64,000 bases of DNA. Source: DATMER01 sp031390755 (lineage in GTDB: Bacteria; Acidobacteriota; Thermoanaerobaculia; Multivoradales; UBA5704). Under the pieces are notes generated by a model. It worked only from the letters and a program-made list of their open reading frames with translations, did no database searches and had not been told where the DNA came from. The stretch spans positions 1 to 64,000 of the forward strand of contig JANMTS010000097.1 of assembly GCA_031390755.1 (NCBI GenBank), given 5' to 3'. Positions 24,629 through 32,655 of the stretch are shown here, piece by piece. Position numbers and translations under genes: made by a program. The first letter of the stretch is position 1; the number at the start of each line of letters is the position of its first letter.

Positions 24629-25015
24629 TTGGCCGAGCCGATCAGGACTTCCCAGATGGAAACACCCGAGAGCTATGTCGCGCGTCTCCGCGACATGGTC
24701 GAGCGGGAGCATGTTTCCTCCGCGCGCAGTTTGATCCAGGAAGCCCGGCGGAGATTCCCCAAGGATCCCGCCCTCGCGCGGTGGGCGGAGCTTCTGTCTC
24801 CCGCGAGGCTTATCGGCCGAAGCCCGGCGAGCGGTGTCGATCGCACCCCGGAGATCCGGTGGCTGGACGCCCATGGCTCCCGGTATCCCGGTGAATGGGT
24901 GGCGGTTTCGGGTGACCGCCTGCTCGGGCACTCCAGAAGCCTTCAGGAGCTGAAAGCCCTGCTGGCCCGGACTTCAGCGAATCCCCGTCCTTTCCTGCAT
25001 TACATCCCCGACTGA
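24629..25015 (+). CDS. DUF5678-like small protein
   Basis: The 128-residue frame is taken to start at TTG 24629, because AGGAGG lies seven bases upstream; ATG 24656 has no such site. Residues about 15-50 form a charged helix pair (YVARLRDMVEREHVSSARSL). The C-terminal third, YPGEWVAVSGDRLLGHSRSLQELKALL, matches the DUF5678 pattern (GxWVAxxxGxLxAxGxSxxEL), a small beta-hairpin domain of unknown function. It stands alone between unrelated genes. Confidence 0.65.
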   Translation: MAEPIRTSQMETPESYVARLRDMVEREHVSSARSLIQEARRRFPKDPALARWAELLSPARLIGRSPASGVDRTPEIRWLDAHGSRYPGEWVAVSGDRLLGHSRSLQELKALLARTSANPRPFLHYIPD

Positions 25016-25151
25016 ATCCGAGCATGCTCCGCCTCGGTCGTGAATCCTTCACCACCGGCCGGTCCAGGTTCGCGGATCACTCTCCCGCGGCGAAGGATCC
25101 CACGGCCAAGCTACTTCGGTCTTTCCGACGAGAGCTGGTAGCGGTCCACCG

Positions 25152-27455
25152 TCACGCCTTCCGCTTGATCACCACCACCGTCGTGTCGTCCGGCGGCGCT
25201 TCGGAGCGCAGGTGCTTCCTCCAGTCCTGGAGGAGGATGTCCACGACCTCGGCGGCGGAGCGCTCCTCCAGGGTGCGGAGGATCTGCTGCGGACGGTCGA
25301 AGCCGTAGGGGGACGAATTCCAGTCCACCGCCTCGAAGAGGCCGTCCGAGCAGAGGACGAGCATTCCCCCGGGCGGGATCTGGATCGAGATGTCCTCGTA
25401 CTGGCGCGCCGGACCCTGGCCCAGCGGGAGGCCGGAGACCTCGATCTCGGAGACCGTGCCGCCCGAGAGGGCGAGCGGGTAGGGGTGGCCGGCGTTGCTC
25501 AGCAGCGCCTTGCCGGTGTCCGTGTCCAGCAGGAGAAGGACGAGGCTGGCGAAGTTGCGGTACGTCGCCCGGCGCAGCACCTTGTCGATCAGGCGGAGCA
25601 CCTCGGAGGGCGTGCGCTCCGGCGTGATCAGGCTGGCCAGCGCCGCCGTGGTCATGGCGTGGATGATCGCGCAGGAGTAGCCGTGGCCCGCCACGTCGCC
25701 CGCCGCGATCCAGAGACGCCCGGCATCGTCGCGCACGAAGTCATAGAGGTCGCCGCCGGCCTCGGTGGCGACGATCGACCGCGCGGCGATCTCCCAGCCC
25801 TCGACCTGCGGCAGGTTGACCGGCAGCAGCCCCACCTGCATCCGGGTGAGCAGCCCCATCTCGTAGCGGATGCGGCGCTCCTCTTCCAACCGGCGGATGA
25901 ACGGCGGCGGCTTGAGGCGCTCCAGCTCCACCTGCTCGGGCCGCCGGAGGCCGATCAGCCCCAGCGCTACGATCGCGGTCAGCGAACCGGCCGTGGCCGC
26001 GAACGTGCCCGTCAGCCAGCTCAGATGCCAGGCCGAGAGGGCCGCGGCCGGCAGGAGGAACGAGGTCAACGAGGCCGTCAGCACGGTCGTCAGGCCGAAC
26101 CGCCGGCCGAGCAGGATCAGCGGCGCGATCACGGCCAGATTGCCCGCCAGCTCCAGCGGAAAGGGATGGATGCGCAGCGGGCCGAGAAGGAGAGCGCTCG
26201 CCAGGATCGCCGCCGCCGGCGCATACTTCGGCGGAACGATTCGGCGAATCACCGCGATCACCACCACCAGCGCTCCCGCAAGGCCGATGCCCTTGCTGAA
26301 CGGGGTGCCTCCGGCGCTGAACACCGGCAGTCCGACGCTGGCCGACTCGGGCCAGGCCCCGGGAAGGCGCGCGGCCACGGCTCGGACGGCCAGCTCCAAC
26401 CCGGCCAGCCCGGCTCCCAGAGCGAGCCCGTAGAGCAGCGAGCGCCCGCCCCGGGGACCCAGCCGGCCGGCGCGCAGCGCGTCCAGGCTCGTGGTGAAGC
26501 CCGGGTCCGCGGCCCGGAGAAACGATTCCCCTGCGGACCAGATCACGAACACCCAGAGAGCCACGGCTCCGGCACCGAGGATGGCCGAGACGACCTCGCC
26601 GGTGGTCGACGCCCCGGCGAGGCCCGGCAACAGCGAGGCCGCGAGGGTGAGGGCGCCGAGGATCGCACCGTTGACCACGTCGATCCGCCCCTTCGAGACC
26701 AGCACCACGAACAGGCCGGCTACGGCCAGCAGGCGGAGGGCCGGCAGAGCCGCAAGCCAGAAGAACTCGGAGAGCCGGAAGCGGTCGACGCGCGACTGCC
26801 CTGCCTTCAAGCTCCCCGGGTGCCGGCTCAGAAACACGTTGCCGCCGGGGTACGCCTGGATCTGCAGGTGCCAGGGGCGCGAAGCCCCCAGGATTTCGGC
26901 GAGGAGAATGGGGTTTCCCGCCATGGTCGAAGTTGTGAGCGGTCCCTGGGTTTCGCCGGGCCGCAGAACCGCTGCGGCGAGACGCTGGATGCGCGCGGGA
27001 TCGGCTGGAGATCCTTCCTGGGGAAGGAAGCGGCCCCAGCCCGGAACCGCCCACTGCACGGCCCGCGGCTGGCCGGACGGCGCGAGCTCGATCGTCAGCT
27101 CGCGGTTCGTGCGGTCGGAGGCGAGGGTTCCCGCCTGGCGGACCCGGATGCGGACGCTTCTCCCGATGCTGTCGTTCCAGGCCTCCGGCCCGTAACCGTC
27201 CAGGCCCAGATCGTCCTCCAGGGTGCCGTCCGAGCTTCCCGTGGACAGATCAAGCCGGGGTTTCCCGGGGTCCAGACGGATCCCGATCTGCCCCGCGAGC
27301 TCCCGGTGGAGCCGGACGAAGACCGCCTCTTCCGGCAGAGGCCCGCTCCGCCATTCGGGCAGCCAGAGCGCCGCCAGCGCGAGGCCGGCGGCGAAGGCCA
27401 GCGCCCCCAGGACGAGAAGAACCGGCAGACGGGCAAAGGGTGTGCGTGTGGTCAT
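25152..27455 (-). CDS. membrane-bound SpoIIE/PP2C-type serine phosphatase
   Basis: The 767-residue product has an N-terminal TM anchor (LPVLLVLGALAFAAGLALAA), an extracytoplasmic domain (about 30-230), roughly eight to ten further TM helices (about 230-520), and a C-terminal SpoIIE phosphatase domain. The metal-binding acids are visible in GGDLYDF, AAGDVAGHG, LCSDGLFEA and PDDTTVVVI. Such proteins dephosphorylate anti-anti-sigma or similar regulators in partner-switch pathways, with the sensor outside the membrane. No STAS or anti-sigma gene is adjacent. I chose ATG 27453-27455; the longer frame from 27563 overlaps the divergent promoter region. Confidence 0.85.
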   Translation of the reverse strand: MTTRTPFARLPVLLVLGALAFAAGLALAALWLPEWRSGPLPEEAVFVRLHRELAGQIGIRLDPGKPRLDLSTGSSDGTLEDDLGLDGYGPEAWNDSIGRSVRIRVRQAGTLASDRTNRELTIELAPSGQPRAVQWAVPGWGRFLPQEGSPADPARIQRLAAAVLRPGETQGPLTTSTMAGNPILLAEILGASRPWHLQIQAYPGGNVFLSRHPGSLKAGQSRVDRFRLSEFFWLAALPALRLLAVAGLFVVLVSKGRIDVVNGAILGALTLAASLLPGLAGASTTGEVVSAILGAGAVALWVFVIWSAGESFLRAADPGFTTSLDALRAGRLGPRGGRSLLYGLALGAGLAGLELAVRAVAARLPGAWPESASVGLPVFSAGGTPFSKGIGLAGALVVVIAVIRRIVPPKYAPAAAILASALLLGPLRIHPFPLELAGNLAVIAPLILLGRRFGLTTVLTASLTSFLLPAAALSAWHLSWLTGTFAATAGSLTAIVALGLIGLRRPEQVELERLKPPPFIRRLEEERRIRYEMGLLTRMQVGLLPVNLPQVEGWEIAARSIVATEAGGDLYDFVRDDAGRLWIAAGDVAGHGYSCAIIHAMTTAALASLITPERTPSEVLRLIDKVLRRATYRNFASLVLLLLDTDTGKALLSNAGHPYPLALSGGTVSEIEVSGLPLGQGPARQYEDISIQIPPGGMLVLCSDGLFEAVDWNSSPYGFDRPQQILRTLEERSAAEVVDILLQDWRKHLRSEAPPDDTTVVVIKRKA

Positions 27456-27581
27456 AGAGAGGTGGCAGCTCCAGATACGGTAATCGAGTCCCCGGGTTTC
27501 CGCGACCCCATCCCAGACCCGTTTGTTACAATCCCCCCGTCTCGGACGCTCCGACCCAGTCAATTCCTCTTTCGGGAACCC

Positions 27582-29753
27582 ATGATGCCAAGAAAGACGC
27601 TCCGCCTGCTCCTCACCCTGATCGGGCTTCTCGCCCTCGGTCTTCTCGTGGCGCCCGCGGCGCCCCTCGCGGCCCAGGAGTCGCCGAAGCTGATCATCCT
27701 CGGCTTCGACGGTGCCGACGCCGATCTCGCCCGCCAGTGGATGGATGAGGGCAAGCTGCCGAACCTCGCCAGGCTCCGCAGCGAAGGCACCTTCTCGCCG
27801 CTGCGCTCGACCATCCCCTCGCAGACCCCGGTCTCCTGGTCGACCTTCGCGACCGGCCTGTCACCGGGACGGCACGGGATCTTCGACTTCCTCAAGCGCA
27901 ACCCCGAGGACTACAAGCCGAGCTTCGCCGCCGCCGACATCGGGAGCGAGCCGTTCCTCTTCGGCAAGAACAACCCCGCCGTCCTGGGGCTGATCGCCGC
28001 CGCCGCGGTGATGCTCCTCCTCTTCCTGATCCTGAAGATCTTCAAGGTCCGCACCGGGCGCGCCGCCACCATCGCGGGCGTGCTCGCGGTGGCAGCGGGC
28101 GTCGGCATGGGCGTCGCGGCCAGCCGGCTGCTCCCCGTGTCGCGGCCGATCGCCATCAACCGGCAGCAGGGAGACACCTTCTGGAAGATCCTGGGCGACC
28201 AGGGCAAGCGGGTGCGGGTGACGCGCGTCCCCGTGACCTTCCCGCCCAAGGCCTACGAGCACGGCACGCTGCTCACCGGCCTCGGCACGCCGGACCTCTC
28301 CGGCCGCATCGGCAAGCCGTTCTACTTCACCTCGGAGCTGTTCTTCCAGCCCAAGGGCGGCGGCGACTTCTCCGTCGAGGTCGTCGAGCTGGTCGACAAC
28401 AAGGGCGTGATCGAGACCGAGATCAAGGGTCCGCCGAACGAGCTGTTTCCGGAGAAGGGCGGCTACATCACGATCCCGATGACCTTCACGGTGCCCGAGG
28501 ATCACAGCAACGTTCGCATCCAGGTCTCGGGCAACGACCTCACCCTGAAGCCCGGGGAGTGGAGCGACTGGGTCCACTTCAGCTTCCCCTTCAACTCGCT
28601 GATCAAGCTCGGCGGCATCGGCAAGTTCCGCGTCCTCTCGGTCGAGCCCGAGGTGCGGGTCTACCTGTCGCCCGTCCAGTTCGACCCCGAGAACCTGCCG
28701 CCCGGCTTCGACATCACCACGCCGAGCGACTGGGTCCACGACCTCACCGCCGAGCTCGGCCCGTTCAAGACGATCGGCTGGATGATCGACACCTGGTCCC
28801 TCACCAACGGCACGATCGACGAGCAGATCTTCCTGGAGGATGTCCGCCAGACCACGGACAAAGAGCTGGAGATGCTCAACGCCTTCCTGGCCCAGGCCGA
28901 CCAGTGGGACGTGCTGGTGCACTACTTCGAGTTCACCGACCGGGTCCAGCACATGATGTTCCGCTACTTCGACCCCAAGCACCCGCTGTACACCCCCGAG
29001 GGCGCGGCGAAGTGGGGCGGGTCGATCCTGGCGGCCTATCAGGAGATGGACAAGATCGTCGGCGAGACCATGACCAAGATGCCCCAGGGCACGAAGCTCA
29101 TGGTGGTTTCCGACCACGGCTTCGCGTCGTTCCGGCGCGGCATGAACTACAACACCTGGCTGGCGAAGAACGGCTACATGACCCTGACCGGCGAGGACTC
29201 CCAGCGCAAGAACCTGGAGGATCTCTTCGACCAGGGCGACTTCTTCGTGAACGTGGACTGGTCGAAGACCCGGGCCTACGCCCTGGGCCTCGGGCAGATC
29301 TACATCAACCTGGAAGGGCGCGAGAAGAAGGGCATCGTGAAGCCCGGCGCGGAGTACCAGGCGCTCGTCAAGGAGATCCAGGAGAAGCTGGTCGCCTACG
29401 TGGACGAAGAGACCGGCGAGCATCCGGTCGCCCACGTCTTCAGCCGCGACGAGGCCTACGGCACCTACGATCCGGTGCTGATCCCCGACATGATCCCCTC
29501 GAACAGCGAGGGCTACCGGGTGGGCTGGCAGGACAGCCTCGGCGGCATCGCGAAGACGATCGTCGAGCCCAACCTGGAAATCTGGAGCGGCGACCACTGC
29601 TCGGTCTACCCGCCGCTCGTCGAGGGCATCCTGTTCAGCAACTTCAAGCTGAACGCCCAGGGCGCCTACATGGGCGACGTCATGCCGACCATCCTGGGCC
29701 TGTACGGCGTGAAGCCCACCGCGAAGCTCGACGGGAAGAGCCTGCTGCCGTAG
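27582..29753 (+). CDS. alkaline-phosphatase-superfamily phosphodiesterase with an internal membrane insertion
   Basis: The 723-residue product has a signal peptide (MMPRKTLRLLLTLIGLLALG...), then the type I phosphodiesterase/nucleotide-pyrophosphatase fold. Metal and catalytic motifs are FDGADADL, QTPVSWSTFATGLSPGRHGI (nucleophile Ser/Thr), YFEFTDRVQH, VVSDHGFASF and SGDHC. Unusually, two TM helices (LGLIAAAAVMLLLFLILKIF and a second after RTGRAA) interrupt the fold at about residues 130-190. An insert of about 170 residues then separates the nucleophile from the later metal sites. It probably cleaves phosphodiesters or phosphonates in the periplasm while anchored. A second in-frame ATG lies at 27585. 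Confidence 0.85.
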   Translation: MMPRKTLRLLLTLIGLLALGLLVAPAAPLAAQESPKLIILGFDGADADLARQWMDEGKLPNLARLRSEGTFSPLRSTIPSQTPVSWSTFATGLSPGRHGIFDFLKRNPEDYKPSFAAADIGSEPFLFGKNNPAVLGLIAAAAVMLLLFLILKIFKVRTGRAATIAGVLAVAAGVGMGVAASRLLPVSRPIAINRQQGDTFWKILGDQGKRVRVTRVPVTFPPKAYEHGTLLTGLGTPDLSGRIGKPFYFTSELFFQPKGGGDFSVEVVELVDNKGVIETEIKGPPNELFPEKGGYITIPMTFTVPEDHSNVRIQVSGNDLTLKPGEWSDWVHFSFPFNSLIKLGGIGKFRVLSVEPEVRVYLSPVQFDPENLPPGFDITTPSDWVHDLTAELGPFKTIGWMIDTWSLTNGTIDEQIFLEDVRQTTDKELEMLNAFLAQADQWDVLVHYFEFTDRVQHMMFRYFDPKHPLYTPEGAAKWGGSILAAYQEMDKIVGETMTKMPQGTKLMVVSDHGFASFRRGMNYNTWLAKNGYMTLTGEDSQRKNLEDLFDQGDFFVNVDWSKTRAYALGLGQIYINLEGREKKGIVKPGAEYQALVKEIQEKLVAYVDEETGEHPVAHVFSRDEAYGTYDPVLIPDMIPSNSEGYRVGWQDSLGGIAKTIVEPNLEIWSGDHCSVYPPLVEGILFSNFKLNAQGAYMGDVMPTILGLYGVKPTAKLDGKSLLP

Positions 29754-29769
29754 GTTTCGGGAGCCTCGT

Positions 29770-29799
29770 CCGCCGCAGGGCTTCAGAGCCTTGCGGCGG
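29770..29799. terminator. hairpin between two convergent genes
   Basis: CCGCCGCAGGGCT and AGCCTTGCGGCGG pair over 12 of 13 bases around a TCAG loop. It sits between the phosphodiesterase stop (29753) and the convergent stop at 29808. There is no clear U-tract on either strand. Confidence 0.55.
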
Positions 29800-29807
29800 G
29801 TCCGGCT

Positions 29808-30326
29808 TCAACCGTCGTCACCGATCCACTTGTCGGCGCCGTCTTCGAGCATGTGGTAGCGCCCGTGGGCCCAGCTGTAGAAATCCTGCCAGGTTCGAAG
29901 TGGACCTGAGCCTTCGACCTCCACCACGACATCCGCTTCCACGGCACGCCGGATCTCGCGAAGCTCCTCGACCAGGGTGGCCCAGCGTTCCGGGCGTCCC
30001 TCGGCGGATCGTTGCTCGTACAGAGCGTCGAGCTTACCGACCGCCTCGGCCGAGAGGGTGAACGTCTCCAGCGGCATCTGGATCTTGATGCCGCTCGTTC
30101 GGAGCGCTTCCTTGAAGCCTGGATTGCTCTCGAGCATCCTGGCAAGAAAGGCTTTCTCGAAGCTTAGCCAGGGAGTCGGCCAGCCTTGACGCTTTGCCCA
30201 GTCGCGCAGAGCCTTGAGATCAGGCCAGGCGATCTGCAGGGTGCCGCGGCGATGCGATTCCCCGAACGCGACGTGATCGTCAGGGCCGAGCGTACGCAAC
30301 GCCCACGAGGGGATCTTTGTGTGCAT
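29808..30326 (-). CDS. hypothetical soluble protein
   Basis: The 172-residue product is rich in Trp (LQIAWPDLKALRDWAKRQGW; TWQDFYSWAHGRYHML) and mostly helical by composition, with no signal peptide, TM segment or motif I know. AAGGAA stands before the ATG. It is followed upstream on the same strand, after a gap of about 50 bases, by the AlbA-domain ATPase gene, so it could be the last member of that unit. Confidence 0.6.
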   Translation of the reverse strand: MHTKIPSWALRTLGPDDHVAFGESHRRGTLQIAWPDLKALRDWAKRQGWPTPWLSFEKAFLARMLESNPGFKEALRTSGIKIQMPLETFTLSAEAVGKLDALYEQRSAEGRPERWATLVEELREIRRAVEADVVVEVEGSGPLRTWQDFYSWAHGRYHMLEDGADKWIGDDG

Positions 30327-30378
30327 GTAGGGTTTTCCTTCCTGGAGCGACTCTACTCGAAGCGAGCCAGAAGTAACC

Positions 30379-31830
30379 TCACGCCCGGGGCTTGCCCTTC
30401 TGACGCGGTGTCGGTGTCGTCAGGTAGGTCTCGCCTGTCGAGGTGACGCGATATCTCTGCAGGCGGCTGTTGGGTTTGTCGGGGATGGTCATCCGGATGA
30501 GACCGGCTTCGAGAGCCGGCTGCAGGTAGCGCTCGCGGAAGGATTTGCGATCCTTGAGAGCGAGAGCCGCCAGCAATTCGTCCCGATCCATGGTCCCTTT
30601 GATCACCTTCAGGAGGCGTTTGACTTGGGGGGTGACTTGGGGGGTGACTTGGGGGGTGACTTGGGGGGTGACCTCCCCGGATTCCACGGCTTCGGCGGTA
30701 ACCTCGGGGCCGGCCGGAAGCCCGTGCTCCGGTAGAAAAGGGAGCACCAACCACAAGCCGGAAGCCTCAATCCGGATCTCCGGCTCGGGGTTGCCCGCCT
30801 CGCGGCAAGCCTCCAGGATTCTCTCGATGCCGCGCCCCCACGACTCGACCATTCCCGCCAGGAAGAACACGCTGGCGATGTCCGGATTGAAGGGAACGGA
30901 GGCGTGCTTTTCGAGGAGCTTGGTCACCGTCCAGTCAGGCGGCAGCTCGCCGGGGTTCCAGATCATCAGCTTGTCCGGGTAGACGCTGATCTGGATCGTC
31001 GCGCTGCTGGCATAGTCCTTGTGGACCACCGCGTTCAGGACCGCTTCCCGCAACGCGGGCATCGGCACCGGCCAGGTCTCGATCCGCTGCAGCCCTTCGT
31101 AGCTGATCCAGGCCCGCAGGTACTTGGCCTGGAGCACCTCGATGGTCTGGTTGACCTGATGGAACAGATTTCCCTGCACCTCATCCTGGTAGCGCAGATC
31201 CACGTTGCTCTCGAAGTAGCCGACCTTCACGTAGGCGCTGGTGAAGAAGCGCTGAGGCGCCGGGTGAAACAGGAGGGTGCCCGCCCGGGTCAGGTATTGG
31301 CCCTCGGTCAGATGGAGCTTCTCCAGCAGATGCCGGTCCGGTTCGTTGAGCACCGCCTCGGGAAGGCGTTGGCTCCTCCGTGCGAGCGTGCGGAAGCTCT
31401 TCAGGGCGTCGGCATCCAGGTCGCTCAGCTTGACTCCCGGCAGCGGCACGCCGTCCCAGGTGCGTCCATGCTTTCGCAGCAGGAAACGGTCGAGAGCCGC
31501 TCCTTTGAGCATCTGGTTGGTGCTGCCGCTGCGGTAGTAGTACTCGCCCTTGTAGCTGACCGGGTTGGGGTAGGCGTCGACCCGGATCTCCACCAGCTCC
31601 TTGCCCTTCTCCCGCCGCAGGTTTACGTCCACCAGGATTCCCAGGATGTCGCGGGCCTTGTTGGGAATCTCCTCAATGAGCCTCTTCGCATCCTGCACCC
31701 CGACCGCGACTCCCCGATCATCTCGCCCGATGACCAGGAGGCCTCCCTCCGCGTTGGCGAAGCCGCTGACCCACTTGAGGTAGTCGTCACGCCAGGTGCT
31801 CTTCCATTCGACCTGCTGGCTTTCCTTCAA
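30379..31830 (-). CDS. Schlafen-AlbA domain protein with a RecG-like ATPase C-terminus
   Basis: The 483-residue product begins with an AlbA_2 (Schlafen-type) domain: VEWKSTWRDDYLKWVSGFAN, GLLVIGRDDRGVAVGV and YRSGSTNQML. A HATPase_c_4-type region follows with PALREAVLNAVVHKDYAS, LMIWNPGELP and GMVESWGRGIERIL. An in-frame 4x(VTPQ) linker leads to a C-terminal winged helix (DRDELLAALALKDRKSFRER). Such proteins are DNA-binding regulators common in variable regions. The TTG start (31828-31830) is eight bases after the stop of a Phd antitoxin gene, so the two are probably co-transcribed. Confidence 0.8.
   Translation of the reverse strand: MKESQQVEWKSTWRDDYLKWVSGFANAEGGLLVIGRDDRGVAVGVQDAKRLIEEIPNKARDILGILVDVNLRREKGKELVEIRVDAYPNPVSYKGEYYYRSGSTNQMLKGAALDRFLLRKHGRTWDGVPLPGVKLSDLDADALKSFRTLARRSQRLPEAVLNEPDRHLLEKLHLTEGQYLTRAGTLLFHPAPQRFFTSAYVKVGYFESNVDLRYQDEVQGNLFHQVNQTIEVLQAKYLRAWISYEGLQRIETWPVPMPALREAVLNAVVHKDYASSATIQISVYPDKLMIWNPGELPPDWTVTKLLEKHASVPFNPDIASVFFLAGMVESWGRGIERILEACREAGNPEPEIRIEASGLWLVLPFLPEHGLPAGPEVTAEAVESGEVTPQVTPQVTPQVTPQVKRLLKVIKGTMDRDELLAALALKDRKSFRERYLQPALEAGLIRMTIPDKPNSRLQRYRVTSTGETYLTTPTPRQKGKPRA
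30622..30669 (+). repeat. 12-bp tandem repeat with G-quadruplex potential inside the AlbA gene
   Basis: Four perfect GACTTGGGGGGT units encode the VTPQ linker on the minus strand. On the plus (template) strand they place four G6 runs at 6-base spacing (loops TGACTT), which fits the canonical G-quadruplex pattern. Copy-number change by 12 bp would keep the reading frame. Confidence 0.85.
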
Positions 31831-31837
31831 AGGAGCT

Positions 31838-32077
31838 TCACGCCTCGTTCCCGAACAGGGCCGCGATCTCGGCGTCGCCCATTCGATTGAAGTCGTCGGG
31901 CACTTCGATCTCGCCCGCGAGGAAGCCCAGTCGCAGGGGCTTTGCAGGAGCTTCCAGCGCCGCCACCTTCACCAGGGGCTTGCCCGCCTTGGCAATCACG
32001 AAGGCTTCGCCCTTGACGGCCTGGTCGACCAGCTTCGAGAGCTGGGTCTTGGCTTCATGAATGTTGACGGTGACCAT
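31838..32077 (-). CDS. Phd/YefM-type antitoxin without an adjacent toxin
   Basis: The 79-residue product MVTVNIHEAKTQLSKLVDQA, with KGEAFVIAKAGKPLVKVAAL, is a standard Phd/YefM fold whose C-terminal tail (PLRLGFLAGEIEVPDDFNRM) is of the type that pairs with PIN (VapC) toxins. AGGAGG precedes the ATG; the longer frame from 32365 runs through array C and is rejected. A 9-bp inverted repeat lies just upstream for autoregulation. No toxin follows; the next gene is the AlbA ATPase. Confidence 0.85.
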   Translation of the reverse strand: MVTVNIHEAKTQLSKLVDQAVKGEAFVIAKAGKPLVKVAALEAPAKPLRLGFLAGEIEVPDDFNRMGDAEIAALFGNEA

Positions 32078-32089
32078 TTGTCCTCCTGA

Positions 32090-32112
32090 AACTAGACTAA
32101 CCAAGTCTAGTT
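32090..32112. promoter_or_regulatory. autoregulatory operator of the Phd antitoxin gene
   Basis: AACTAGACT-AACCA-AGTCTAGTT is a perfect 9-bp inverted repeat with a 5-bp centre, ending 12 bases before the antitoxin ATG. Phd-type antitoxins bind such palindromes in their own promoter. Confidence 0.65.
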
Positions 32113-32165
32113 CAGTTCGTTGCTCCTCATCAACGCAGGTTGCTGCGCCGCCGAGCCCGAATTTT

Positions 32166-32459
32166 TGATGCGACAAACGGGATTTCTGCTGTGACATACG
32201 GGTTTGTCGCAGCGGAAAACTCGTTTTTCGCAGCAGAATACAGGTTAGTCGCAGCAGAATGCCTGTTTGTCGCATCAACGCGAGGGATCTCCGATGCGAC
32301 AAGCTTGAATTCTGATGCGACAATGATGTGAGTTGTTGTGACTCGGCCGTGTTCTGGTGCGACAAAGGGGGCGTTTGCTGCGAATGGATGCGAGTTGCGG
32401 CGCGAAAACGAGGTTGCCGCTGCGAATTGCGGGCTGGTTACAACAAAATTCAAGGGCCG
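32166..32459. repeat. 21-bp tandem array C
   Basis: Fourteen successive 21-bp units with no length change follow TGCTGCGACAAACGGGTTTGT, degenerating toward both ends. Neighbouring units form a dyad, GCGACAAAC/GGTTTGTCGC. It is AT-richer than its surroundings and lies between the divergent promoters of the Phd antitoxin and the lacI-type gene. Frames on both strands stay open as heptads (for example SHQNSSL or VAAENSF), but there is no ribosome-binding site, and I do not regard it as coding. Confidence 0.85.
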
Positions 32460-32580
32460 GCGGGAGGCCGGCGAGGCATCGGGTGATGCGAGCCCGAGGC
32501 GACGGGTGGGTGACGAGGCGTCGTCAGTCGGGCGGTGACGAGGACATGGCACACGAAACAACTCGCCCACTGGTGTCCTC

Positions 32581-32625
32581 TTGACACGGTCACAGCACCG
32601 TCACTAGGCTATGTAACCGGTTACA
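32581..32625 (+). promoter_or_regulatory. promoter and LacI-type operator of the glucan operon
   Basis: TTGACA (32581-32586), an 18-bp spacer and TAGGCT (32605-32610) form a sigma-70 promoter. The perfect palindrome TGTAACCGGTTACA (32612-32625), with the central CG typical of LacI-family sites, covers the transcription start. It lies 30 bases before the regulator's ATG, so the regulator represses its own operon. Confidence 0.8.
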
Positions 32626-32655
32626 GTCCGACTTGAAAGCGGTACCATCGGCCTC

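Noticed and set aside
25212..27581. N-terminal 790 codons of a 1513-codon plus-strand frame leading into the phosphodiesterase
   Set aside because: Antisense to the SpoIIE phosphatase; a signal peptide begins at 27582, so the real start is there.
32166..32459. CRISPR array
   Set aside because: Units are contiguous 21-mers without spacers and with graded degeneracy; no cas genes in the window. The same applies to arrays A and B.
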